Source of the DNA: Parcubacteria group bacterium
Lineage (GTDB): Bacteria; Patescibacteriota; Minisyncoccia; Phycocordibacterales; JABMOB01
Assembly: GCA_013204345.1 (NCBI GenBank)
Contig: JABMOB010000002.1
Span: 1-53,980 of the forward strand
Direction of reading: 5' to 3'
Length of the DNA stretch: 53,980 nt
Positions 9,148 to 17,704 of this stretch are shown in pieces; the first letter of the stretch is position 1, and each line of letters begins with the position of its first letter. Under the pieces are notes generated by a model, which was given only the letters and a program-made list of their open reading frames with translations, had not been told where the DNA came from and made no database searches. The position numbers were made by a program, and so were the translations under genes.

Positions 9148-9762
9148 TTATTCCAATAAACCATCAAGATTCACATCATAGAGAATCTTGTCCTGAACAA
9201 GATTGTAATCCGTTAATTCATTTTTACTAAACCAATGTTTTATTTCATCTTCCGCTTCTTTTGGAGAACCAGAGGCATGAACTAAATTTCTCACGGCTCG
9301 AGTATCATTGTCGGACATTTGGTAAGAGTCTAAAACAAAATCTCCGCGGATTGTTCCAACGTCAGATGTTAAAGGTTCTGTTCCTCCAGTTATTTTTCGA
9401 ACAATTTTTACGACATGAGCTCCTTGCCAAACCATAGCAATCACTGGACCGGATGTAAGATATTTTATTAAATTTTTAAGTACTTTTTCTGTAACTTCAA
9501 AGGGGTCCGTAGTAGGAGGGGTCAAACCTTTATCCAAGTAACCTTTTATAGCTTTTTCACCAGTAATACGTCTCCACTCTGGGTCAAGGGTATAATGTTC
9601 CTCTACCAAATCTGCCGACGGCACGAACATTTTTACACCAACAAGTTTTAGCCCTGTTCTTTCATAACGTTTTATAATCTCACCAATAAGTGAGCGTTGA
9701 ATACCGTCTGGTTTTATCACAACTAATGTTCTTTCTGTTTTAGGGTGGTTCGTCGTGGTCAT
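9148..9762 (-). CDS. ndk: nucleoside diphosphate kinase (extended form)
   Basis: TERTLVVIKPDGIQRSLIGEIIKRYERTGLKLVGVKM ... RNLVHASGSPKEAEDEIKHWF; 204 aa. Confidence 0.92.
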   Translation of the reverse strand: MTTTNHPKTERTLVVIKPDGIQRSLIGEIIKRYERTGLKLVGVKMFVPSADLVEEHYTLDPEWRRITGEKAIKGYLDKGLTPPTTDPFEVTEKVLKNLIKYLTSGPVIAMVWQGAHVVKIVRKITGGTEPLTSDVGTIRGDFVLDSYQMSDNDTRAVRNLVHASGSPKEAEDEIKHWFSKNELTDYNLVQDKILYDVNLDGLLE

Positions 9763-9825
9763 AATTTTTTGATAAATTTAGTTAATATGAATCACATTGT
9801 ACTACTCTCTAAAAAAATCGCCAGT

Positions 9826-10596
9826 TTATTTTGTTAATATATTTGCCTTACTTTCTGTAATAACAATTGTGTGTTCGAAATGTGCGCTTCGCCTGCCATC
9901 TGATGTGTGGTAAGTATATCCGTCTTTTGCGAGAACAACCTTGCCCGTGCCTTCATTCAACATCGGCTCAATAGCAATGACCAAACCAGGCTTTAGTATC
10001 TCACCCTCGCCTTGCTTACCCTGATTTGGCACAAAAGGATCTTCGTGGACTTTATAACCGACGCCGTGACCAGATAGACCTTCTGCATGCCCATAACCAA
10101 ATGGTTCTACAAATTTTTCTATAGCAAAACCGATATCACCAACAGTTGCTCCCCCGATCGCGGCTTTGATACCAACATCAAGCGCTTCTTTTGTAACTTT
10201 TAAAAGTTTTTTTGCTTCTTTGTCGATTTTACCAACGCCAACCGTGACTGCAGAATCAACAATAAGTCCGCCGTGAATTATTCCCATATCAAGACTAATG
10301 ATGTCTCCATTTTTGAGAATTTTTGGCTCTTCATTCGGTATCCCGTGAACAACCTCATCATTTATCGAAACACAAAGACTTGCAGGATAAGGGCGCTTCG
10401 CTCCCCACGGTTGATAATTCAAGAAGGCGGGTGTGTCACCCTTTTCTGTAGTAAGTTTACGCGCCAAATCATCGAGTTCCTTAGTAGAAACCCCTGGTGC
10501 CACTACACGAGAAACTACCTTGAGAATTTTGGCCAACCTTTTACCACCCTCTCGCAAAACTTCAATCTCTTCCTTTGTTTTTATCGTAATGGTCAT
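9826..10596 (-). CDS. map: methionine aminopeptidase type I
   Basis: IKTKEEIEVLREGGKRLAKIL ... VSINDEVVHGIPN ... GHGVGYKVHEDPFVPN. Confidence 0.95.
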   Translation of the reverse strand: MTITIKTKEEIEVLREGGKRLAKILKVVSRVVAPGVSTKELDDLARKLTTEKGDTPAFLNYQPWGAKRPYPASLCVSINDEVVHGIPNEEPKILKNGDIISLDMGIIHGGLIVDSAVTVGVGKIDKEAKKLLKVTKEALDVGIKAAIGGATVGDIGFAIEKFVEPFGYGHAEGLSGHGVGYKVHEDPFVPNQGKQGEGEILKPGLVIAIEPMLNEGTGKVVLAKDGYTYHTSDGRRSAHFEHTIVITESKANILTK

Positions 10597-11187
10597 CTAA
10601 ATTTTCAATTTTGCGATTATTTCCTTATTAACCTCCTCGATCGTTTGTTCTCCATTTATATCTAGGAAATTATAATCAGAATTATTTTTATAAAAATTAA
10701 CTGTCGGCATTACTTCACTATCAAACCAATCTAACCTTCTTTCTATAACCTCCGGTTTATCATCTTTCCGTGCTCGTCCCAACAATCTTTTTTCTGACCA
10801 CTCCCGACTGACATTCATATAAATAATATTTGGTTTTTTTATGCTATAAAATTTAAGTGCAGAATCCAAAAGTTGCGCCTCATGAAGTTTTCTTGGTGCG
10901 CCATCAAAAATGAGATTCTCTTTACCGGTATAATTATCAAATAAATAATTTTCCCAAAGAGCCACCATAACGGATTCCGGCATAAGAGCTCCTTCATCTA
11001 GAATTTTCTTGGATAGCTTTTGGGTATAAGAATCACCTTTCACAAATTCGCGCAAAAAAGATCCCGTTTCAATATGGAGGGTTTTACAGAGATTATCGTG
11101 CTCACATAGGTGTGCGGTCAATAAATCAGCCTGAGTGCCTTTCCCGCACCCAGAACGGCCTATAAAAATGAATGTTTGTGGGTTCAT
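10597..11187 (-). CDS. adk: adenylate kinase
   Basis: FIFIGRSGCGKGTQADLL ... ENLIFDGAPRKLHEAQLL; between secY and map. Confidence 0.9.
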   Translation of the reverse strand: MNPQTFIFIGRSGCGKGTQADLLTAHLCEHDNLCKTLHIETGSFLREFVKGDSYTQKLSKKILDEGALMPESVMVALWENYLFDNYTGKENLIFDGAPRKLHEAQLLDSALKFYSIKKPNIIYMNVSREWSEKRLLGRARKDDKPEVIERRLDWFDSEVMPTVNFYKNNSDYNFLDINGEQTIEEVNKEIIAKLKI

Positions 11188-11283
11188 AATTAGTCAGTAG
11201 TTAATAGTAAATAGATAGTAGTATTATACAGATTTTACTCCTTTATTCTACAAACTACTGACTACTAACTATAGACTAGTTAT

Positions 11284-12555
11284 CTAGTATTCTCTAATAG
11301 AAACCTGAGCGTCGATTTTTTTGATTAGATCAATCACAACAGAAACAACGATGAGAAGTGCTGTACCTCCGATGGCGAAAGCTGTGATTCCCGTCACTGC
11401 TCGAATAATAAGAGGTAGAACAGCGATTGCACCCAGAAACAATGCACCAACCAAAGTTAATCGAGTAAGAATTTTTGCAATATAATCAGATGTGGGTTGA
11501 CCTGGACGAACACCGGGGATAAATGCGCCACCTTTTTGAAGATTTGTAGAGATAGAATCTGGATCAAAAGTAACAGCTGTATAAAAATACGTAAATACAA
11601 AAACCAATAAGAAGTATAAAACAGCATAAACCCAACCGTTAGCGAGCAGGTCTAGAATATAAGATGAGACTGATTTGACTACGGGATTTGCAAAATTAGC
11701 AAAGAAACGCAAAATCATTTGAGGAAAAAGTAAAAGAGATAGTGCGAAAATAATCGGGATAACTCCAGCTTGGTTTACACGCAAAGGAAGATACGTTGAG
11801 ACTCCACCATAAACCTTCATTCCACGCACTCGTTTTGCATAAGTGACGGGTATTGGTCTTTCCGCTTCTGTAACAACCACCACTCCAGCAGTAACAAGAA
11901 TAATAACCACAAAAAAGGCTAGATAAACCGGAATTTGAGATGGGTCAAAAGTAAAAATAAGTTGACTAATAGTTGTCGGCAGAGTTGCGACAATACCTGC
12001 AAAAATAAGCAGAGATACTCCGTTTCCTACCCCATATTCGGTCATGAGCTCACCAATCCACATTATCAAAAGAGAACCTGCTGTAATAACAAGAACATTT
12101 ATAGTCTGATCCGTCAGACTCAAACCACCCAAAATTCCCTGACCTTTCAAAATGGCTAGAAAACTGAAAGCCTGGACAAAGGCCAGAGGAACAGTGAGAA
12201 TCCTACTATATTGGCTAAATTTCATCCTTCCCGCCTCACCTTCGTCTTGGTATAAAGCTTTGAGCCTAGGCGACATAATAGTCAAAAGCTGCATAATAAT
12301 AGAGCTTGTGATATATGGACCAACTCCAAGCATAATAATAGAGAGGTTTGAAAGACCACCTCCAGAAAAAATGTTTAGAAGTCCCAAAAATTCGTTGTTC
12401 GCCAAAAGTCCTTGGAGTTTGATAGCATCAACACCTGGAATAGGGATCGTCGCAAGTAATCTAAAAACAATCAAAGCCACCAAAGTAAATAGAACTCTTT
12501 TTCTTAAAACTTTATCCTGAAATATGAGAGCTATTTTATTTAGTAATGTTTTCAT
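11284..12555 (-). CDS. secY: preprotein translocase subunit SecY
   Basis: Ten-TM-type protein; RLLATIPIPGVD, MSPRLKALYQDEGEAGRMKFSQYSR, GVRPGQPTSDYIAKILTRLT. Confidence 0.95.
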   Translation of the reverse strand: MKTLLNKIALIFQDKVLRKRVLFTLVALIVFRLLATIPIPGVDAIKLQGLLANNEFLGLLNIFSGGGLSNLSIIMLGVGPYITSSIIMQLLTIMSPRLKALYQDEGEAGRMKFSQYSRILTVPLAFVQAFSFLAILKGQGILGGLSLTDQTINVLVITAGSLLIMWIGELMTEYGVGNGVSLLIFAGIVATLPTTISQLIFTFDPSQIPVYLAFFVVIILVTAGVVVVTEAERPIPVTYAKRVRGMKVYGGVSTYLPLRVNQAGVIPIIFALSLLLFPQMILRFFANFANPVVKSVSSYILDLLANGWVYAVLYFLLVFVFTYFYTAVTFDPDSISTNLQKGGAFIPGVRPGQPTSDYIAKILTRLTLVGALFLGAIAVLPLIIRAVTGITAFAIGGTALLIVVSVVIDLIKKIDAQVSIREY

Positions 12556-12570
12556 GAAATTTTTTTCTTC

Positions 12571-12616
12571 TACTTTCGACTTTACTTTATAGACTTTACG
12601 GACTTTACAGGCTTTC
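12571..12616 (-). repeat. AAAGTCCNT-type short tandem repeat upstream of secY
   Basis: + strand ctttcgactttactttatagactttacggactttacaggctttcgg. Confidence 0.65.
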
Positions 12617-12618
12617 GG

Positions 12619-13059
12619 CTATTGTATCGTTCCCCCCGCTTTCTCTATTTTTTCTTTCGCTTTAGTGGAAAGTGCGCACCCAGAAACTACAACTTTTTTA
12701 CTGATTTCCCCGCCAGAAAGAATTTTTACTTTAGGAAATTTACCTTTTTTTATCGAAATTAACCCCTTTTCTACTAAAATCTTTGGACTAATCTTTTCTC
12801 CATCTCCAAAAGCTTTTTCTATCACAGAAAGTGAAATTACTTCAAATTTTTCTTGGATAGTTCGAAGCCCAGCAATACCACGACCACGAAGTTTTGGAAT
12901 TCTTTTTATAAAATCTCTGATTTCTGGACGAGTGTTATGTCCAGCACGAGCAGTCTGACCTTTCCCTCCACGTCCAGATGTTTTTCCACGCGTACCACCA
13001 CGTCCAACCATTTTGGATTTTTTATTTTTTGTTTTTCTTTTTAAATTATGGAATTGCAT
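12619..13059 (-). CDS. rplO: ribosomal protein L15
   Basis: RKTKNKKSKMVGRGGTRGKTSGRGGKGQTARAG. Confidence 0.95.
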   Translation of the reverse strand: MQFHNLKRKTKNKKSKMVGRGGTRGKTSGRGGKGQTARAGHNTRPEIRDFIKRIPKLRGRGIAGLRTIQEKFEVISLSVIEKAFGDGEKISPKILVEKGLISIKKGKFPKVKILSGGEISKKVVVSGCALSTKAKEKIEKAGGTIQ

Positions 13060-13084
13060 GTTTTGAATTTTTATATTTTGTTTT

Positions 13085-13120
13085 TACTTTAAGGACTTTA
13101 CGGACTTTGGACTTTGGACT
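13085..13120 (-). repeat. AAAGTCCNT-type short tandem repeat upstream of rplO
   Basis: + strand tactttaaggactttacggactttggactttggact. Confidence 0.65.
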
Positions 13121-13135
13121 GGTTGGCAAAGCCGA

Positions 13136-13807
13136 CTATTCTTTAACCTCTTCCTTCTTTTCAGCTTTTGCTTCAATTTTCGCACCCTGTTTCACTGGTC
13201 GTAACTGACTGAGCGCTTTTATCGCCGCTTTGGCATTATTTACTTTATTCTTTGTTCTTGAGAAAAGTTTACCATTTATATCTTTTATACCAGCAAGTTC
13301 TATGACATTTCGGACAGAACTTCCAACAAGCACTCCTCTACCCGGGGCTGGCATAAGTACTACACGAGAAGCACAATATTTTGCACTTACTTCGTGAGAA
13401 ATAGACATATTTTTTGTGAGATTTATTTTAACCATACGTTTTTTAGCATCTCGAAGAGCTTTATCAATAGAGAGAGAAGTATCTCCGGCTTTTCCCATAC
13501 CTACACCTACTGATCCTTTCCTATTTCCAGCAACAAGGGCCACACTAAAAGCAAACCTTCGGCCTCCAGTAACAACACGAGTCACCCGTCTAATACTAAT
13601 TATCTTCTGATCAAATTCTGGTTTAACACGACTTTCTCGCCTAGGGGCGCGTCTTTCGTTTTTCTTAAATCCTCGATCGTCGTTTTGGAAAGGGTTTTTT
13701 TGGGGACGAGTATCCGTGGTAGATTTCGCTGCAACAGGAACAACCGGAGTTACGTCGGTTACTGGAGTATCTACATTATTATTATTTTTTGTTGTGTCTT
13801 TTTCCAT
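13136..13807 (-). CDS. rpsE: ribosomal protein S5
   Basis: RRVTRVVTGGRRFAFSVALVAGNRKGSVGVGMGKAGDTSLSIDKALRDAKK. Confidence 0.95.
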   Translation of the reverse strand: MEKDTTKNNNNVDTPVTDVTPVVPVAAKSTTDTRPQKNPFQNDDRGFKKNERRAPRRESRVKPEFDQKIISIRRVTRVVTGGRRFAFSVALVAGNRKGSVGVGMGKAGDTSLSIDKALRDAKKRMVKINLTKNMSISHEVSAKYCASRVVLMPAPGRGVLVGSSVRNVIELAGIKDINGKLFSRTKNKVNNAKAAIKALSQLRPVKQGAKIEAKAEKKEEVKE

Positions 13808-13822
13808 ATTTCTGTTCAGATA

Positions 13823-14173
13823 TTAAAATTCCAAACCTCCTTCCCTAGCACCATCGGCCAAAGCTTTCACTCGACCAGTATACACAAAACCTCCTCGGTC
13901 GAATACCACATTTTTTATTTTATTTTCAATGGCTTTTTTGGCAATATTTTTCCCTGTTTCTTTCGCCTTCTCCAACATTAAACCCGTTTTTACCTCTTTA
14001 GTATTAGCGGAGACTATTGTATTGCTTTTTGTATCATCAATAAGCTGGGCATAAAGAGTTGTGTTTGATTTAAACACACAAAGACGAGGTTTTTTTGCTG
14101 TTCCAAAAACTTTCGCCCTGATTTTAGCGTGCGTTCGTTCTCTTTTTAATTTTTTTGCATTTACGTTTTTCAT
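13823..14173 (-). CDS. rplR: ribosomal protein L18
   Basis: [40 protein letters not shown]. Confidence 0.95.
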   Translation of the reverse strand: MKNVNAKKLKRERTHAKIRAKVFGTAKKPRLCVFKSNTTLYAQLIDDTKSNTIVSANTKEVKTGLMLEKAKETGKNIAKKAIENKIKNVVFDRGGFVYTGRVKALADGAREGGLEF

Positions 14174-14186
14174 TGAATTTTATTTT

Positions 14187-14217
14187 GTCTTTACTTTATG
14201 GACTTTATGGACTTTCG
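14187..14217 (-). repeat. AAAGTCCNT-type short tandem repeat upstream of rplR
   Basis: + strand tctttactttatggactttatggactttcgg. Confidence 0.65.
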
Positions 14218-14241
14218 GCTAGACATAGTCGGCACGGCCGA

Positions 14242-14775
14242 CTATGTCGTTTTCTTACCCTGCTTCCTTCGAATAACCTCATCTGCATAACGTATACCCT
14301 TTCCTTTATAAGGTTCTGGTTTTTTCAAAGCCCTAACCTGTGCTGTAAACTGACCGACGGTTTCTTTGTTTACACCCGATACAGTAATAATATTTTTTTC
14401 AGAAATAACTTTCAGATCTTTAGGTATGTTTACTTTGATTATATGTGAGAAACCGAGATTAAGTTGCAAAACATCCTCTTTTACTTCAGCTTTAAAACCA
14501 ATACCTTCCACGATAAGCTTTTTTTCAAAAGCCTTATTCACACCAGCAACCATATTTGAAATATGAGAAGAATATGTACCCCATAAAGCAGAATTTTCCA
14601 AACTTTCTCTTATTGGTTTTAATGTAACTTCTTTTTCAGAAATATTTATAGCGATTTCTCCGGTAAAATCTCTTGACATAGTCCCGAGAGGACCTTTTAC
14701 AGTAACAACCCCACCTGAATTTGTAACTTCAGTTTTGTCGGGAATCGCTATTATTTTTTTTCCTATTCGTGACAT
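14242..14775 (-). CDS. rplF: ribosomal protein L6
   Basis: SRIGKKIIAIPDKTEVTNSGGVVTVKGPLGTMSRDF ... YKGKGIRYADEVIRRKQGKK. Confidence 0.95.
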   Translation of the reverse strand: MSRIGKKIIAIPDKTEVTNSGGVVTVKGPLGTMSRDFTGEIAINISEKEVTLKPIRESLENSALWGTYSSHISNMVAGVNKAFEKKLIVEGIGFKAEVKEDVLQLNLGFSHIIKVNIPKDLKVISEKNIITVSGVNKETVGQFTAQVRALKKPEPYKGKGIRYADEVIRRKQGKKTT

Positions 14776-14816
14776 GCCAATTTTATATGAATGCTAATGA
14801 ATAATTAAATTGCGCG

Positions 14817-14873
14817 CCCTGTTAAATCCCGCCTTGCGGGATCATTCGTTGGTACGAATGATATTTAACAGGG
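14817..14873 (-). repeat. spacer element copy F (short, no promoter) between rpsH and rplF
   Basis: CCCTGTTAAAT + CCCGC-CTT-GCGGG + ATCATTCGT-TGGT-ACGAATGAT + ATTTAACAGGG; no unpaired junction bases. Confidence 0.85.
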
Positions 14874-14934
14874 TAGTGTTTTGCATCCACACTTTGAAGT
14901 TCGCAAGCAAACTCCAAAGTGTGGGCACAAGCCA

Positions 14935-15324
14935 CTACCATATTCTAAACAAAACCTCACCCCCAACGTTTTCTTTTTTAGCTTGCTTATCACCCATAAT
15001 ACCTTTTGGAGTCGTCAAAACGAGCATACCAAACCCTTGCTTCACTTTCTTTATATCCTTAGCTTTGTGATAAACCCTTCTTGAAAATTTAGAAACTCTT
15101 TCTGCTCCCTTTATTCTTGACATACCATCTTCATAAATAAGGCCAATCTCAATAAGATTTGTGATTTTTTTGCCTTTTTTTGTGACATCTTTCAAATAAC
15201 CTTCTTTTTGCAAAAGTTCAGCTATAGCGAGCTTGAGTTTTGAGTACGGCAAAAGCAAAGACTCCTTTTCGGCTTCTCCTGCATTCTTTATTCGTGTTAT
15301 CATATCCGCGATTGGATCGTTCAT
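14935..15324 (-). CDS. rpsH: ribosomal protein S8
   Basis: NDPIADMITRIKNAGEAEKESLLLPYSKLKLAIAELLQKEGYL ... GGEVLFRIW. Confidence 0.95.
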   Translation of the reverse strand: MNDPIADMITRIKNAGEAEKESLLLPYSKLKLAIAELLQKEGYLKDVTKKGKKITNLIEIGLIYEDGMSRIKGAERVSKFSRRVYHKAKDIKKVKQGFGMLVLTTPKGIMGDKQAKKENVGGEVLFRIW

Positions 15325-15354
15325 ATTTTGTCTTGGTAGTATCAGATTACTGAC

Positions 15355-15540
15355 TTACCATGATGATTTTTTAATTCCGGGAATTTTCCCTTCGTTGGCT
15401 AATTCTCTAAAACAGATACGGCAAAGGTCAAAGTCTCTCATAAATGCACGCTTTCGTCCACACTTAAAGCATCTTCGAACAATTCTTGTCGAAAATTTTG
15501 GTGTCTTTTTAGCTCGTGCGATTACTGATTTCTTTGCCAT
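15355..15540 (-). CDS. rpsN: ribosomal protein S14, zinc-binding type
   Basis: [38 protein letters not shown]. Confidence 0.95.
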   Translation of the reverse strand: MAKKSVIARAKKTPKFSTRIVRRCFKCGRKRAFMRDFDLCRICFRELANEGKIPGIKKSSW

Positions 15541-15569
15541 AAAAAAAAGCTTTTAAGAGCTTGGGCTAC

Positions 15570-15598
15570 ATACTAACAAGACCACTATAGAATGTCAA
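15570..15598 (-). promoter_or_regulatory. putative rpsN promoter
   Basis: Minus strand TTGACA - 17 bp - TAGTAT. Confidence 0.7.
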
Positions 15599-15609
15599 TC
15601 CAATAGTTA

Positions 15610-15659
15610 ATTTTGGCACTACGCCTTAGGTGCGGGCTATTTTAGCCTTGTGCCAAAAT
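15610..15659. other. structured intergenic element (three-way-junction-like)
   Basis: ATTTTGGCAC/GTGCCAAAAT closing CGCcttaggtGCG and GGCTattttAGCC. Confidence 0.5.
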
Positions 15660-16063
15660 CCCTGCCTGCCTCGCTATACTTGGCGCAAGCAGGTACTACC
15701 AGATCAACCCTTTATACCTTAAATCACATTCCTCTTAATTTAAGCCATATTTTGGAAGAATAAAGGGGCTGTTTAAGTAGACCCTTGACAAATATGGCTA
15801 TATAACAAAGACTGTACATATGGATAGAAATTGTCAAAAACCAAATAAAAGATATATGACCCAGAAATCTAATGGGTTCATTTCTGCGCTTACTACAAGC
15901 GTAGCACTTATATTTGGCCGAGATAATTTTAAGATGTCACTATTCTCCTAATACACACCTAAAATCAACTTAGAAAAATCCCGGCTAAATGGAAGTCGGG
16001 ATTTTTATTTAGCAAAAATGTTCACAAATTGTTCTTTTACAACTCACACAAAGGAATCTAGGT

Positions 16064-16669
16064 ATGAAAAAGAAACGTCGCTCAAAAAAGAAAGACTGTG
16101 TTATTTTTCGCAAAGGCAAGAGGGTGTTCCTCGGCCCGATTGAGCTTGAACATGTTCCCCTGCTCACAAAATGGATCAATGATCCTGAAGTGAATGAATT
16201 TCTCACCATCATCAAACCAAACTCTTCTCTCAGCGAAGAGAAGTGGGTGCGATCTTTAGGTGACAGAGAAAATGACGTCACATTTGGCATCTTTCTTTTC
16301 TCCACTGGAGAAATGATTGGTGTGATCGGTCTTCATCAGATCAACAATGTGAACGGAACTGCAACTACTGGCACGATTATCGGCGAGAAAAACCAGCAAA
16401 ACAAGGGCTACGGAACGGAAGCCAAAATGCTTCTCCTTGAGTACGCCTTCAACACACTCAACCTGCGCAAAATTTGTTCTCAAGTCTACGACTTCAACGG
16501 CAGAAGCAGGAAGTGTTTGGAGAAGTGCGGTTATAAACTTGATGGAGGTGACCCGCTTAAGGCTCATGTTTACCGTAACGGTAACTTCGTAGATTTATAC
16601 AATCTCGCGGTTTTTAAGGATGATTTCCTCAAGCTTTGGGCAAAATACAAGAAAAAGTATCTTGCCTAA
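16064..16669 (+). CDS. GNAT (RimJ/RimL-like) N-acetyltransferase
   Basis: IGVIGLHQINNVNGTATTGTIIGEKNQQNKGYGTEAKMLLLEYAFNTLNLRKICSQVYDFNGRSRKCLEKCGY. Confidence 0.88.
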   Translation: MKKKRRSKKKDCVIFRKGKRVFLGPIELEHVPLLTKWINDPEVNEFLTIIKPNSSLSEEKWVRSLGDRENDVTFGIFLFSTGEMIGVIGLHQINNVNGTATTGTIIGEKNQQNKGYGTEAKMLLLEYAFNTLNLRKICSQVYDFNGRSRKCLEKCGYKLDGGDPLKAHVYRNGNFVDLYNLAVFKDDFLKLWAKYKKKYLA

Positions 16670-16680
16670 AACAACACAAA

Positions 16681-16709
16681 AAACACCAGCCCCGACCTGG
16701 TGTTTTTTA
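16681..16709. terminator. terminator hairpin between convergent genes
   Basis: AACACCAGccccgaCCTGGTGTTTTTT. Confidence 0.75.
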
Positions 16710-17648
16710 TAATATAGTTAAAATTAATTTCTCAGCTTGTTCTAGATATTTTTCTTCAATAAGGCTTGGGGCATCTAAATCTGAGTGATAAACGGTCATC
16801 AAATGTTCAATATTTGCACCGATAGTAGAAATCTTGGAAGAATGTAAATCTATATTATCTATTGGAAAAGCGAGCTTGATTATTTTGGGATCAGTAATAA
16901 CTTCTGACGGACCATTCCCAACACAATCTACTGCGATAATTTGCTTAGCTACTTTGAATAAATTGGGGTACTTTTTTTGGAATACTCGAAAACCATGACC
17001 CCAGTATACGGGCATATCGTAGGAGAGTTCTTCATTACCATCAAAAACAAAAAGTGTGTTCTCCAGCAAAGAAGGTTTTTCTATCAAAAGTGAAAGAGAG
17101 GTAGCGACGCCAGAAGCATTATCAATGGCCCCAGGTCCGATAGAATCATAGTGAGCAAATACAATTGTTTTTGGTGATAATGAGTTGCCGACTAGAATAT
17201 GAAACGAATCCCCCACCCACCGCTCTACTTCTACCTCACCTCTGATTTTTTTTGCCAAAACAACTTTCTCTAAATTTTCCCTTGAAATAGCAACGGACGG
17301 TACAAAATAGAAATTACTCTGAGAAATTGCCTCACAGTTTGGATTGAAATTAATATTTGGTACATCAATAAGATATTGAGATGAGATTAGAGAACTTACA
17401 ATTGAATCTTTTTTATCGATTATTCCTGAAACTGTCGAACACCCCTTGCAGGGCACATCTTCTCCGTCAACATTTAGAAACGCCTTTTCTATAACCGGTA
17501 TAGTAATTTCAAATGGCTCAACCTTGTGTTCAATTTTGTTATCTTTTAATACGCGAATTATCAGCTCTGCACCTTTTTGCATAGCACTACCTTGGCGTGC
17601 TCCCAACTGCACCAGATCATTAATAAATTGTATCGATTTAAATTTCAT
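16707..17648 (-). CDS. M28-family-like zinc peptidase
   Basis: IVFAHYDSIGPGAIDNASGVATSLSLL ... FVFDGNEELSYD. Start chosen at MKFKSIQFINDL. Confidence 0.75.
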   Translation of the reverse strand: MKFKSIQFINDLVQLGARQGSAMQKGAELIIRVLKDNKIEHKVEPFEITIPVIEKAFLNVDGEDVPCKGCSTVSGIIDKKDSIVSSLISSQYLIDVPNINFNPNCEAISQSNFYFVPSVAISRENLEKVVLAKKIRGEVEVERWVGDSFHILVGNSLSPKTIVFAHYDSIGPGAIDNASGVATSLSLLIEKPSLLENTLFVFDGNEELSYDMPVYWGHGFRVFQKKYPNLFKVAKQIIAVDCVGNGPSEVITDPKIIKLAFPIDNIDLHSSKISTIGANIEHLMTVYHSDLDAPSLIEEKYLEQAEKLILTIL

Positions 17649-17669
17649 ATTTTGTAACTTAATTATAAT

Positions 17670-17701
17670 AAAAATAGGGCCTGATAAACAGACCCTATTT
17701 T
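17670..17701 (-). terminator. terminator-like hairpin
   Basis: AAAATAGGGtctgtttatcaggcCCTATTTTT on the minus strand. Confidence 0.65.
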
Positions 17702-17704
17702 GAA

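Noticed and set aside
9148-9762. Long (204-aa) NDK as a fusion of two proteins
   Set aside because: Catalytic NLVHASGS and both ends align to a single NDK with an internal insert; extended NDKs are known, so not reported as novel.
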